Positions 27,004 through 34,916 of a stretch of DNA of 64,000 nucleotides are shown one piece after another. Source of the DNA: CBDCGJ01 sp965238305 (GTDB lineage Bacteria > Pseudomonadota > Alphaproteobacteria > GCA-2731375); contig CBDEHK010000001.1 of assembly GCA_965238305.1 (NCBI GenBank), positions 1,612,001 through 1,676,000 on the forward strand, in the 5' to 3' direction. The notes under the pieces were generated by a model. That model was not told where the DNA came from and did not search any database. It was given only the letters and a program-made list of their open reading frames with translations. How positions within the stretch are numbered: position 1 is the stretch's first letter; each line of letters opens with the position of its first letter. The position numbers and the translations under genes were made by a program.

Positions 27004-28209
27004 TTAGAGGTTGAGGACCCGCTTGGCGATGATCGTGCGTTGCACTTCGCTAGAGCCGGCATAGATCGTCGAAGCCCGATTGTTGAGATAAACCGGCAGC
27101 GTTTTGGTCGCATAGGCCGGGCCAATCGGCTCAACATTATTACCGGCAACCCGGGTTTCCGGTTGGTAAGGCGCCATGTAATAACCAATCGCACGGACCT
27201 TGAGTTCATTCAGATTCTGCCCGATTTCGGAGCCGCGAAGTTTGAACATCGACGAGGCGGGCCCTGGGTTCTGGCCTTGGCTGAGGGCGCTCATCACCCG
27301 TTTTTCAGTATATTCCGCAGCCGTGACCAGGACTTCCAATTCCGCTAGTTTCTTGGCAAAGGTCGGATCGTCGATCAGACGATTGCCGTCCCCATCGCGT
27401 TCTTGTTCCGCCATTTTTCGCGTTCCGGCCAACGCAGCGTTCAAAGACGGGGTGTAAGAGACGCCGCCGCGTTCGAACTCCAGTAGATATTTCGCCACTG
27501 TCCAGCCATCGTTTTCGTCGCCAACCCGATTGCTCTTTGGAATGCGGACATCGTCGAAGAATACTTGGTTCAGTTCATGATCGCCGGACATCATCAGGAT
27601 CGGTTCAACTTTGATGCCGGGTGTATCCATATCGATCAGGACAAAACTGATGCCTTCCTGGTTTTTACCATCGCTGGACGTGCGGACCAAACAGAAACAG
27701 CGATTGGCGTAATGCGCCCCGGTGGTCCAAATCTTGGTGCCGTTGATGACATAATCGTCGCCATCGCTTTCCGCCCGACACTGCAACGATGCCAGGTCGG
27801 AGCCGGAACCTGGTTCCGAATAACCTTGGCACCAGCTGTCTTCGTCATTGGCGATGCGTGGCAGATAGAAGTCTTTTTGTTCCTGGCTGCCAAATTTTTG
27901 GATCACCGGGCCAACCATACGCATACCCATGGTGTTCATTGATGGCGTGCCGGCCTTGGCGCATTCCAGTTCATAGATATAGCGTTTGACGACGTCCCAG
28001 CCGGGACCGCCGAATTCTTTTGTCCAATTGTAAACAACCCAGCCTTTTTTGGCGATAATCTCACCCCAGGCCCGGGCAATCCTCGGTTCCGTGCGAATGG
28101 TTGTGCCGCAGGCGGTTCCGTCACGAATTTCGTCCGTCAAATACTCTTCCAGGAAGGCACGAACATCCTGTTGAAATTGTTGGTCTTCGGCATTTAGCGA
28201 TAAATCCAT
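27004..28209 (-). CDS. Acyl-CoA dehydrogenase (FadE-like, long C-terminal form)
   Basis: ATG 28209 was chosen over TTG 28212. Motifs: WCQGYSEPGSGSDLASLQCRAE (flavin/substrate loop), NGTKIWTTGAHYANRCF, and the C-terminal YLNNRASTIYAGSSEVQRTI, which replaces the classical R-GG-T region and contains the base region of this FadE28/29-like group. These ACADs often act on ring or branched acyl-CoAs in steroid- and terpenoid-type pathways. It leads the minus-strand operon and shares the control region 28210-28355 with the divergent crotonase operon. Confidence 0.88.
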   Translation of the reverse strand: MDLSLNAEDQQFQQDVRAFLEEYLTDEIRDGTACGTTIRTEPRIARAWGEIIAKKGWVVYNWTKEFGGPGWDVVKRYIYELECAKAGTPSMNTMGMRMVGPVIQKFGSQEQKDFYLPRIANDEDSWCQGYSEPGSGSDLASLQCRAESDGDDYVINGTKIWTTGAHYANRCFCLVRTSSDGKNQEGISFVLIDMDTPGIKVEPILMMSGDHELNQVFFDDVRIPKSNRVGDENDGWTVAKYLLEFERGGVSYTPSLNAALAGTRKMAEQERDGDGNRLIDDPTFAKKLAELEVLVTAAEYTEKRVMSALSQGQNPGPASSMFKLRGSEIGQNLNELKVRAIGYYMAPYQPETRVAGNNVEPIGPAYATKTLPVYLNNRASTIYAGSSEVQRTIIAKRVLNL

Positions 28210-28300
28210 CAAATGTTTCCTATATTTTCATCTCTATTCGTTTCGTCGCAGCATAGGCAATTTGCATCCTTTAAGAAAGATGGCACAGTAGGAATAATTC

Positions 28301-28319
28301 AAACGCTCGTTTTTATAAT
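28301..28319 (+). promoter_or_regulatory. Dyad AAACGCTCGTTT next to a TATAAT box (divergon control region)
   Basis: AAACGCTCGTTT (28301-28312) is an exact palindrome of the TetR-type AACG-N2-CGTT form. It is followed at once by TATAAT (28314-28319), a good -10 for the plus-strand operon. A protein bound there would block that promoter and could affect the minus-strand operon 90 bp away. No TetR gene lies in the window. Confidence 0.55.
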
Positions 28320-28355
28320 AGAGCGACCATCGAAGCGATCAATAGGGGCGACAAA

Positions 28356-29216
28356 TTGGACTACCAACAGATCAAATACGACGTCGAAGAAAATATTCTC
28401 ACCATTACCTTGAACCGGCCGGACAAGCTGAACGCTTTTACCGAACAGATGCGACAGGAAATTGACGACGCCCTCGACCGCGCCGATGCGGACGACGATA
28501 TCCGTGCCATTATATTTACCGGCGAAGGGCGGGCGTTTTGCGCCGGTGCCGATCTTTCCGCCGGTGGCAAGACTTTCGACCATAAAACTCGCGGCGATCG
28601 CGGCGAAGCCGATATCCGGCGCGACGGCGGCGGGCTGCTGACGCTACGCATGTATGAATGCAAAAAACCGATCATTGGAGCCATCAACGGCCCAGCGGTT
28701 GGCATTGGCGTCACCATGCAATTGCCGATGGATATTCGTCTGGCTTCCGATAGCGCCCGCTTCGGCTTTGTCTTCAGCCGTCGTGGGGTGGTGCCGGAAG
28801 CCTGCTCCAGCTGGTTTTTGCCGCGCATTGTAGGCATCTCGCAGGCCCTTGAATGGGTCTATTCCGGCAAGGTATTTGATGCTCAGGAAGCTTTACGCGG
28901 CGGTTTGGTGAGAGATGTCCTGCCGGCCGATGAATTACTGCCGGCGGCCAGGGCCATCGCCCGGGAGATCGCCGAGAATACCTCGCAAGTATCGGTCACT
29001 CTTTGTCGTCATATGTTGTGGCGGATGTTGGGCGCCGATCACCCGATGGAAGCGCACAAAATCGATTCCAGGGGTATTTCCAAAATGGGTGCCTCGCCAG
29101 ATGCCTATGAAGGGGTCGCAAGTTTTCTGGAAAAACGCCCTGGCAATTACCCCATGCGGGTCAGCAAAGATATGCCGGACTATTTCCCCTGGTGGCAAGA
29201 CCGGGAATTCGAATAA
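28356..29216 (+). CDS. Enoyl-CoA hydratase/isomerase (crotonase)
   Basis: The start is TTG at 28356, supported by GGGGCG ribosome-site-like bases 7 bp upstream and by the fit of LDYQQIKYDVEENILTITLN to the crotonase N-terminus. Oxyanion-hole strands are GRAFCAGADLS and INGPAVGIGVTMQLPMD; the first catalytic acid is in SRRGVVPEACSSWFL (RRGVVPEA is the typical carboxylate form). It leads the plus-strand operon and stops 21 bp before the CMD gene. It probably hydrates an enoyl-CoA. Confidence 0.87.
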   Translation: MDYQQIKYDVEENILTITLNRPDKLNAFTEQMRQEIDDALDRADADDDIRAIIFTGEGRAFCAGADLSAGGKTFDHKTRGDRGEADIRRDGGGLLTLRMYECKKPIIGAINGPAVGIGVTMQLPMDIRLASDSARFGFVFSRRGVVPEACSSWFLPRIVGISQALEWVYSGKVFDAQEALRGGLVRDVLPADELLPAARAIAREIAENTSQVSVTLCRHMLWRMLGADHPMEAHKIDSRGISKMGASPDAYEGVASFLEKRPGNYPMRVSKDMPDYFPWWQDREFE

Positions 29217-29237
29217 AAATCCAATTAGGAGAATATT

Positions 29238-29807
29238 ATGAGAATGAATGAACCGCGCCTACCGGCGCTGGAACGCGATCAATGGAGCGACAAAGCCGCT
29301 GAAGTGATGGAGAAGATCGAAACTTCCGGCACCGCGTATAACGTTTATAAAACCATGGCCAATGTGCCGGACGTCTTCAAACGCTGGGTTGTTTTTGCTA
29401 CCCATATTATGTTCAAGAATTCACTCAGCGTGCGGGACCGGGAACTGTTGATCCTGCGGATCGGTTGGCTGTGCCAATCGGGTTACGAATTTTCCCAGCA
29501 TGTGCGGATCGCCTATGACAACGGTTTCACGGAAGCGGATATAGAACGTATCAAAGCAGGCTCCGGCGCCGATGGCTGGGACGAAAAAGAAGGCGCCCTG
29601 GTTCGCGCCGCCGAAGAACTGCACGGTGATGCTTTCCTTAGCGACGATACCTGGGCAACCTTGCAGAAACATTTCTCGACGGAGAATATTGCCGACGTGA
29701 TCTTCACCGTCGGCAATTACAATCTGCTCGCTATGGCGTTGAATAGTTTTGGAGTGCAACTGGATGATCATCTGGTCGATTATTTCAATGGCGGAGCGAA
29801 ATCATGA
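29238..29807 (+). CDS. Carboxymuconolactone-decarboxylase-family protein (AhpD-like), first of pair
   Basis: ATG 29238 follows AGGAGAATATT. The 189-residue protein has the CMD pattern: FKRWVVFATHIMFKNSLSVRDRELLILRIGWLCQ split into helices, then EFSQHVRIAYDNGFTEADIERI, where CMD enzymes keep CxxC or an equivalent Glu-His. Here ELLILRIG and FSQHV are present, but the Cys pair of true AhpD is not. The gene overlaps a paralogue by ATGA. Members act as decarboxylases or peroxidases; the role here is unknown. Confidence 0.8.
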   Translation: MRMNEPRLPALERDQWSDKAAEVMEKIETSGTAYNVYKTMANVPDVFKRWVVFATHIMFKNSLSVRDRELLILRIGWLCQSGYEFSQHVRIAYDNGFTEADIERIKAGSGADGWDEKEGALVRAAEELHGDAFLSDDTWATLQKHFSTENIADVIFTVGNYNLLAMALNSFGVQLDDHLVDYFNGGAKS

Positions 29808-30361
29808 ACCGGCTTAGCGCCCCGCGTCTGGCGCCCACTGGTGCGGCTGATTGGGATGAAGAAACCCGCGCCTTGTTGGCGAAAGGCACCGGCAAAGCCG
29901 AAGACGCCTACAATGTCGCCAAAACCATCGTCCATCATCCAAAACTGATGAAGCGGTGGACGCCATTGCTCAATCATTGTTTCATCAAATCCAGCTTGCC
30001 GGGCCGGGACCGGGAGTTGGTGATCCTGCGGGTCGCTTGGTTGACCAAATCGGAATATGAATGGGGCCAGCATATTGTTATGTGCCTGGATTATGATTGC
30101 GGCGAAGCGGATATCGAGCGGATAAAAGAAGGGCCGGATGCCGCTGGGTGGAGTGATCATGAAAATCTGTTGTTGGAAGCCGTTTCCGAACTGCTCGACG
30201 ACACCTTCCTCAGCGATCCGACTTGGGCCGGCCTCGGCACGACCTACGACAAGCAGCAAATCCTCGATCTGATTTTTACCGTCGGCAATTACAAGATGCT
30301 GGCAATGGCGCTGAATTCTTTAGGTGTCCAGTTGGATGCCGGTTTGAAGGGGTTCGACTGA
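29804..30361 (+). CDS. Carboxymuconolactone-decarboxylase-family protein, second of pair
   Basis: The 185-residue paralogue overlaps the first by 4 bases. It keeps the same order: MKRWTPLLNHCFIKSSLPGRDRELVILRVAWLTK in parts, EWGQHIVMCLDYDC and IFTVGNYKMLAMALNSLGVQL, the last being nearly identical in its sister (IFTVGNYNLLAMALNSFGVQL). Translation is coupled to the neighbours: its TGA overlaps the SDR start (TGATG). Two coupled CMD subunits could form a heteromer. Confidence 0.8.
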   Translation: MNRLSAPRLAPTGAADWDEETRALLAKGTGKAEDAYNVAKTIVHHPKLMKRWTPLLNHCFIKSSLPGRDRELVILRVAWLTKSEYEWGQHIVMCLDYDCGEADIERIKEGPDAAGWSDHENLLLEAVSELLDDTFLSDPTWAGLGTTYDKQQILDLIFTVGNYKMLAMALNSLGVQLDAGLKGFD

Positions 30362-31155
30362 TGCGCTTGGAAGATAAAGTCGCGGTGATTTTTGGCGCCG
30401 GACAAACGCCGGGGGAAACCATCGGCAATGGCCGGGCGACGGCGGTCCTGTTTGCCCGGGAAGGGGCAAAAATTGTCCTCGCTGACCGGGATCCAGTGTC
30501 GCTGCAAGAAACCGAACAGATGATAACCGATGAAGGCGGCCTGGCGTCTTCTGCCGTTTGTGATGTTTTGAACGAAGATCAGGTCAAAAGCGTGATCGAT
30601 CAAGCAATGTCGACGCATGGCCGGATCGATATCCTGCACAATAATGTTGGCATCGGCCGCAACGACACCGGTCCCGCCAGCATGACGGAAGAAATTTGGG
30701 ACACCATTATGGACGTCAACGTGAAAGGCGCGATGTTCGCCTGCAAACATTGCCTGCCGATCATGCGGCAACAGCAGAGCGGTAGTATTATCAATATCTC
30801 CTCCGTCGCGGCGATCTGCGCCGTCGGTATCGTCGCTTATAAAGCGTCAAAAGCGGCACTGAATGCCTATACCCACTCGGTCGCTCTGGGCAATGCCAAA
30901 CACGGCATTCGTGCCAATATCATCATGCCGGGTCTGATGGATACGCCGATGGCAGTCGAAGGAAATGTCAAAGCGCAAGGCAAAAGCCGGAATGAAATAC
31001 GCGCCCAGCGTGATGCCCGGGTGCCGCTCAAACAACAAATGGGAACGGCTTGGGATGTCGCCTACGCCGCCCTGTTTCTGGCTTCCGACGAAGCGAAATT
31101 TATTACCGGCGTCGAACTGCCCGTCGACGGCGGCGCATCCGCACGCATTGGCTGA
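30361..31155 (+). CDS. SDR-family dehydrogenase
   Basis: ATG 30361 shares a base with the CMD stop; the 46 preceding codons of the open frame are antisense-like and discarded. The 264-residue SDR has GAGQTPGETIGNGRAT as an expanded cofactor loop, DRDP after strand 2 (NAD preference), NNVG, catalytic Ser in SSVAAICAVG and YKASK. It is a classical SDR dehydrogenase, a candidate for oxidising the hydroxyacyl-CoA formed by the crotonase (BadH-like role). That role is inferred. Confidence 0.85.
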   Translation: MRLEDKVAVIFGAGQTPGETIGNGRATAVLFAREGAKIVLADRDPVSLQETEQMITDEGGLASSAVCDVLNEDQVKSVIDQAMSTHGRIDILHNNVGIGRNDTGPASMTEEIWDTIMDVNVKGAMFACKHCLPIMRQQQSGSIINISSVAAICAVGIVAYKASKAALNAYTHSVALGNAKHGIRANIIMPGLMDTPMAVEGNVKAQGKSRNEIRAQRDARVPLKQQMGTAWDVAYAALFLASDEAKFITGVELPVDGGASARIG

Positions 31156-31167
31156 GAAAGAATTCCC

Positions 31168-32397
31168 ATGACTGTCGAACTGAATGATCCACTAATTTTG
31201 CCATGCGGCGCCGTATTGAAGAACCGTATTGGCAAAGCGCCGATGACGGAAGGCCTGGCGGATCAATGGAACCGGGCCACGGCGCGCCATGTCACGCTAT
31301 ATAGGCGTTGGGCCGAAGGTGGGGTTGGTTTATCGATCACCGGCAATGTGCAGGTCGATCGCCGCTATCTGGAGCGTCCGGGCAATGTTGTGATTGATCA
31401 GAATGGCGGTCTGGATGAATTGCGTGCCTACGCGGCAGCGGGAACCTTGAACGACACGCATCTGTGGATGCAAATCGGCCATTCCGGCCGGCAGACGCCA
31501 CGCCGGGTCAATCCGGTGCCAGTGGCGCCCTCGGCCGTACCGCTGGCCCTGCCGGATGTTGCTTTTGGGGCGCCGCGGGCGCTTGAGGCTTGGGAAGTCG
31601 ATGACGTCATCAAACGCTTCGCCCATGTGGCGGAGGTGGCGCAGGAGACCGGTTTTACCGGTGTGCAGGTGCACGGCGCCCATGGTTACCTGATTTCCGA
31701 ATTCCTCTCGCCCCTGGCCAATCAGCGTAATGATAAATGGGGTGGGCCGCTGGAAAATCGCGCCCGGCTGTTGTTGGAAACCGTTCGGGCGATCCGCACC
31801 AAAGTTGGCGCCGAATTCCCAATTTCGGTGAAACTCAATTCCTCCGATTTTCAATCCGGCGGCTTCAGCCACGAAGAATGTTTGCAAGTGGTAGCCTGGC
31901 TAGAACAAGCCAGCGTCGATTTGCTGGAAATCTCCGGCGGCAATTATGAGCAACCCAGCATGATGGGGGCAAAAAACCCCGATGGTGAAGCGGTGCGTGA
32001 AAGCACGGTCCGGCGAGAAGCTTATTTCATGGACTACGCCGCTAGCATCCGCCAGGCGACCAAAATTCCGCTGATGGTTTCCGGTGGATTTCGCAGCCGC
32101 GAAATAATGGATGCGGCGTTGGCAGAAGGCAATACCGATATCATCGGCATTGGTCGCCCGTTCTGCGTCGAACCGGATATTGCGAACAAGCTGATGAAAG
32201 AGGTAGGTGCGATCGCCAGCTCGCACGAAAATACCATCAAACCAGCCAAAGCCGGTCTCGGCTGGTTCTGCCTGCAACTTATCGCCATGGCCGATGGCAG
32301 TGATCCCGACGAGAACCTGAGCGGCGGCGACGCTATCCAAGCTTATCTCGCCAATGAAAACATGACCGTCGAAATGTTGGTTGGGCGGGAGGTTTGA
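31168..32397 (+). CDS. NADH:flavin oxidoreductase (Old Yellow Enzyme family)
   Basis: The 409-residue FMN-dependent TIM barrel has LKNRIGKAPMTEGLAD, the HSGRQ motif (WMQIGHSGRQTPR), the VQVHGAHGYLISEFLSPLANQR element, and GGFRSREIMDAAL with IIGIGRPF for phosphate binding. OYEs reduce activated C=C bonds with NAD(P)H, or oxidise ring ketones in reverse. It closes the operon. No 4Fe-4S dienoyl-CoA reductase cysteine cluster was seen, so it is the simple OYE type. Confidence 0.87.
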   Translation: MTVELNDPLILPCGAVLKNRIGKAPMTEGLADQWNRATARHVTLYRRWAEGGVGLSITGNVQVDRRYLERPGNVVIDQNGGLDELRAYAAAGTLNDTHLWMQIGHSGRQTPRRVNPVPVAPSAVPLALPDVAFGAPRALEAWEVDDVIKRFAHVAEVAQETGFTGVQVHGAHGYLISEFLSPLANQRNDKWGGPLENRARLLLETVRAIRTKVGAEFPISVKLNSSDFQSGGFSHEECLQVVAWLEQASVDLLEISGGNYEQPSMMGAKNPDGEAVRESTVRREAYFMDYAASIRQATKIPLMVSGGFRSREIMDAALAEGNTDIIGIGRPFCVEPDIANKLMKEVGAIASSHENTIKPAKAGLGWFCLQLIAMADGSDPDENLSGGDAIQAYLANENMTVEMLVGREV

Positions 32398-32429
32398 AGG
32401 CGCTTGAAATCATGTCTCATACATATTAT

Positions 32430-32455
32430 ATTGTTGTAACAATAGTTCTAACAAT
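32430..32455. promoter_or_regulatory. Palindromic operator before the AbrB/Doc pair
   Basis: ATTGTTGTAACAAT (32430-32443) is a perfect dyad, followed by another AACAAT half-site at 32450-32455. It lies 33 bp upstream of the antitoxin start in an AT-rich region containing TATTATA. Antitoxins of this class usually repress their own promoter through such sites. Confidence 0.45.
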
Positions 32456-32487
32456 GCAATCAACCATAATTCGGGCGAGTTAGCGTG

Positions 32488-32733
32488 ATGAATGCGCAAA
32501 AAACGACAGCTGCTAAGGTAAAAATTACAAAGATTGGTAATTCGCAAGGCGTCATATTGCCGAAAGAGACTTTGGCGAAGTTAAAAGTCGAAGCAGGTGA
32601 TGAACTGTTTCTGATCGACTCCCCGAATGGGTTGACTTTGTCGCCTTATGATCCGGAAGTTGAAGAACAAATGAACGCGGCTCGAAAAATCATGAAGAAG
32701 CGTCGCGCGGCCCTTCGCGAACTCGCGAAATGA
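32488..32733 (+). CDS. AbrB/MazE-type antitoxin
   Basis: ATG 32488 is preferred to GTG 32485. The 81-residue protein has the swapped-hairpin AbrB fold: VKITKIGNSQGVILPKETLAKLKVEAGDELFL in sequence (shown in parts as KIGNSQGVILPKE and VEAGDELFLIDS), followed by a charged helical tail that would neutralise the toxin. It overlaps the Doc gene by 4 bases (ATGA). This is a typical antitoxin-first arrangement, probably autorepressed. Confidence 0.9.
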   Translation: MNAQKTTAAKVKITKIGNSQGVILPKETLAKLKVEAGDELFLIDSPNGLTLSPYDPEVEEQMNAARKIMKKRRAALRELAK

Positions 32734-33116
32734 CGGATTGGGTTTGGATTAGTTCTGTCGCTGCCCACTTAATCCACGAAGAACAACTTGCAGAGCATGG
32801 CGGCTTGCAAGGCGTCCGCGATGAAGGGATGTTGGAATCAGCCCTGTCTCGACCGCAGAATATAGCTGCCTATGGTGAGTCAACTGTCTCGAAGTTGGCT
32901 GCTGGGTATGCTTTCGGGATCGCGCGGAACCACCCGTTTGCCGATGGGAATAAACGAACAGCATTGGTTGTTGCTGAATTGTTTCTTGATTTGAACGGGT
33001 ATGAATTGTTGGCCAGTGATCCCGAATGTGTGGTCACAATCCTCCGCCTCGCGGCGGGTGAGTTGTCGGAAGATGACCTTGCCGACTGGATACAGGAAAA
33101 CACAGCACGTCGTTGA
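32730..33116 (+). CDS. Doc/Fic-type toxin
   Basis: The 128-residue protein has the Doc motif HPFADGNKRTALV (HPFxxGNKRT), with the expected N-terminal helix IHEEQLAEHGGLQGVRDEGML and the LESALSRPQN element. Doc toxins phosphorylate elongation factor Tu using the Fic fold in an inverted orientation. It is the second gene of a type II toxin-antitoxin pair whose partner is AbrB-like rather than Phd. Confidence 0.9.
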   Translation: MTDWVWISSVAAHLIHEEQLAEHGGLQGVRDEGMLESALSRPQNIAAYGESTVSKLAAGYAFGIARNHPFADGNKRTALVVAELFLDLNGYELLASDPECVVTILRLAAGELSEDDLADWIQENTARR

Positions 33117-33142
33117 CAATGTACACACTACGCGAAGTGCGG

Positions 33143-33487
33143 TCAGTTTCGATGCCAAGCAATTCGAACTGCAACCCTCTTGAATACCAGCACGGCGATG
33201 ACTGGACATATTGCGCCAATCACGCAAAAAGCAAAGACGGGTATCAGATAAACCGCAAAAACATCTCGCATCGAGGTCGCTTCCACCGCCACAACACCTG
33301 TTGTTAGAACTTGCACAAGAACGCACAACAATGTCCAAATCGAGTTGGCCCACCAGCCATAACGTGTCCATCCGGCTTCAGACCTGTGAGTGGATTTGCA
33401 GACATAGTAAGTTGGCCAGATCAACGATGCGCAACCGAATAGCCCAACAAGCAACACACCTAACACGCCATCGTTAATACTGCCCAT
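33143..33487 (-). CDS. Small four-helix membrane protein
   Basis: The 114-residue product has four hydrophobic segments: VLGVLLVGLFGCASLIW, SIWTLLCVLVQVLTTGV, FAVYLIPVFAFCVIGAIC and VIAVLVF, with a charged central loop. It is convergent with the Doc toxin and 26 bp away. No family was recognised. Confidence 0.55.
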   Translation of the reverse strand: MGSINDGVLGVLLVGLFGCASLIWPTYYVCKSTHRSEAGWTRYGWWANSIWTLLCVLVQVLTTGVVAVEATSMRDVFAVYLIPVFAFCVIGAICPVIAVLVFKRVAVRIAWHRN

Positions 33488-33549
33488 GACAAATTTCTAA
33501 AGCCCTTTCTACGAAATCAGAGCAAAAACCTGACAGGATTCGTGCCAAT

Positions 33550-34008
33550 TCAGGCGTATGCCAAGCCGATCGTTTCGGCGATCATGACCGGGCGTTCTTC
33601 GCCTTCGCGTTCCATTTGCACATCCGAGATGATGCGGACGCCGTTGCCTTTGACATCTTCCACTGCCTTGATGGTGGAGCGCATGCGGACGCGGGAGCCG
33701 ACCGGAACCATGCCGGTGAAGCGGACTTTGTTGGAACCGTAATTGATGCCGCGGCTGCGTTTTTCAATTTTGGTTAGCTGCTGCCCCAGGCGTGCGACCA
33801 GCGACAATGTCAAATAACCGTGCGCGATGGTTTTGCCGTCGGGCATTTCGCTTTTGCAGCGTTCGACATCGACGTAAATCCATTGATGGTCGCCGGTTGC
33901 TTCGGCAAATTTGTCGATCATGTCCTGGTCGATTTCGACCCATTCGCTGACGCCGGTTTCTTCGCCAATGTGGTTTTTCATATCTTGCGGTGTTTCTACG
34001 ACTAGCAC
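33550..34008 (-). CDS. MaoC-like hydratase (hot-dog fold)
   Basis: The start is GTG 34008, with GAGGAG 11 bp upstream. The 152-residue hot-dog protein has the R-hydratase motif: the general-base Asp in ATGDHQWIYVD and His in the D-x4-H pattern, then IAHGYLTLSLVARL. It hydrates trans-2-enoyl-CoA to the (R)-3-hydroxyacyl-CoA. It is divergent from the BadI-like operon and shares its control region, so both may be controlled together. Confidence 0.87.
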   Translation of the reverse strand: MLVVETPQDMKNHIGEETGVSEWVEIDQDMIDKFAEATGDHQWIYVDVERCKSEMPDGKTIAHGYLTLSLVARLGQQLTKIEKRSRGINYGSNKVRFTGMVPVGSRVRMRSTIKAVEDVKGNGVRIISDVQMEREGEERPVMIAETIGLAYA

Positions 34009-34033
34009 TTGGTCTATCTCCTCGATATTGTCA

Positions 34034-34062
34034 TTGTAAAAACTAACGGGTGTTAGTATAAA
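34034..34062 (+). promoter_or_regulatory. BadI-operon promoter with dyad operator ACTAACGGGTGTTAGT
   Basis: TTGTAA (34034-34039) and TATAAA (34057-34062) are spaced by 17 bp. The exact dyad ACTAAC-GGGT-GTTAGT (34042-34057) fills the spacer, which is the classic position for a repressor. The dyad core AACG-GG-TGTT resembles the AACG-CT-CGTT site at 28301. No gene for the regulator is adjacent. Confidence 0.6.
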
Positions 34063-34104
34063 TCGGTCAATCTTGGTTGTCTCGCTACGAAAGGACTAAA
34101 CACT

Positions 34105-34890
34105 ATGGATTTTCAAGACCTGATCTATGAAGAACGCGATCACGTTGCCTATATCACGATCAATCGGCCGGAAGTCTATAATGCTTTTCGCTACCATACG
34201 GTAGAGGAACTGATCAAAGCGTTCAATAAGGCTGCTTACAATAATGACATCGGCGCTATTGTCTTAGGCGGAGCGGGGGAAAAAGCCTTCTGTACCGGCG
34301 GTGATCAAAGCTCCCACGATGGCCAATACGATGGCGAACGCGGCATTACCGGTCTGCCGATGGACGACCTGCACGCGATTATCCGCGATGTGCCGAAGCC
34401 GGTGATCGCCAAAGTCCGGGGCTACGCGATCGGCGGCGGCAATGTGCTGGCGACGATCTGCGATATGACCATTGCATCCGAAAATGCCATCTTCGGTCAG
34501 GTCGGTCCTAAGATGGGTTCGGTCGATCCGGGATTTGGCACCGCCTATCTGGCCCGCGTTGTCGGTGAGAAAAAGGCTCGTGAAATCTGGTTCATGTGCA
34601 AACGTTATTCGGCCCAGGAAGCGCTCGAGATGGGGCTATGTAATGCTGTCGTCGCCGATGACAAACTGGAAGAGGAAGTGGCGGCCTGGTGCGCCGAATT
34701 GGTCAAGCGCAGCCCCACTGCGATCATGCTGGCAAAGAAGTCTTTCAACGCCGATACCGATCACATCAAAGGCATCGGCGGCATGGGTTTTGCGGCGTTG
34801 AAGCTTTATTACGATAGTGATGAAAGCAAAGAAGGCGTCACGGCGCTGGGTGAAAAACGCGATCCCGATTTCCGCAAATATATGAAGTAA
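34105..34890 (+). CDS. badI: BadI-like 2-ketocyclohexanecarboxyl-CoA hydrolase
   Basis: The 261-residue crotonase belongs to the MenB/BadI branch: AFCTGGDQSSHDGQYDG, RDVPKPVIAKVRGYAIGGGN, FGQVGPKMGSVDPGFGTAYL, VVGEKKAREIWFMCKRYSA and a C-terminal KRDPDFRKYMK. These blocks match BadI of Rhodopseudomonas, which hydrolyses the ring of 2-ketocyclohexanecarboxyl-CoA to pimelyl-CoA, more closely than MenB. No menaquinone genes are nearby, and the two downstream genes fit the upstream steps. The true ring substrate may be a different alicyclic ketone. Confidence 0.75.
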   Translation: MDFQDLIYEERDHVAYITINRPEVYNAFRYHTVEELIKAFNKAAYNNDIGAIVLGGAGEKAFCTGGDQSSHDGQYDGERGITGLPMDDLHAIIRDVPKPVIAKVRGYAIGGGNVLATICDMTIASENAIFGQVGPKMGSVDPGFGTAYLARVVGEKKAREIWFMCKRYSAQEALEMGLCNAVVADDKLEEEVAAWCAELVKRSPTAIMLAKKSFNADTDHIKGIGGMGFAALKLYYDSDESKEGVTALGEKRDPDFRKYMK

Positions 34891-34916
34891 CTTGACTTAG
34901 CTCCGAGGGCAATTAA

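Noticed and set aside
34105..34890. MenB (naphthoate synthase) instead of BadI
   Set aside because: Sequence blocks and the ACAD/hydratase operon fit BadI better, and there are no other menaquinone genes; not excluded by search.
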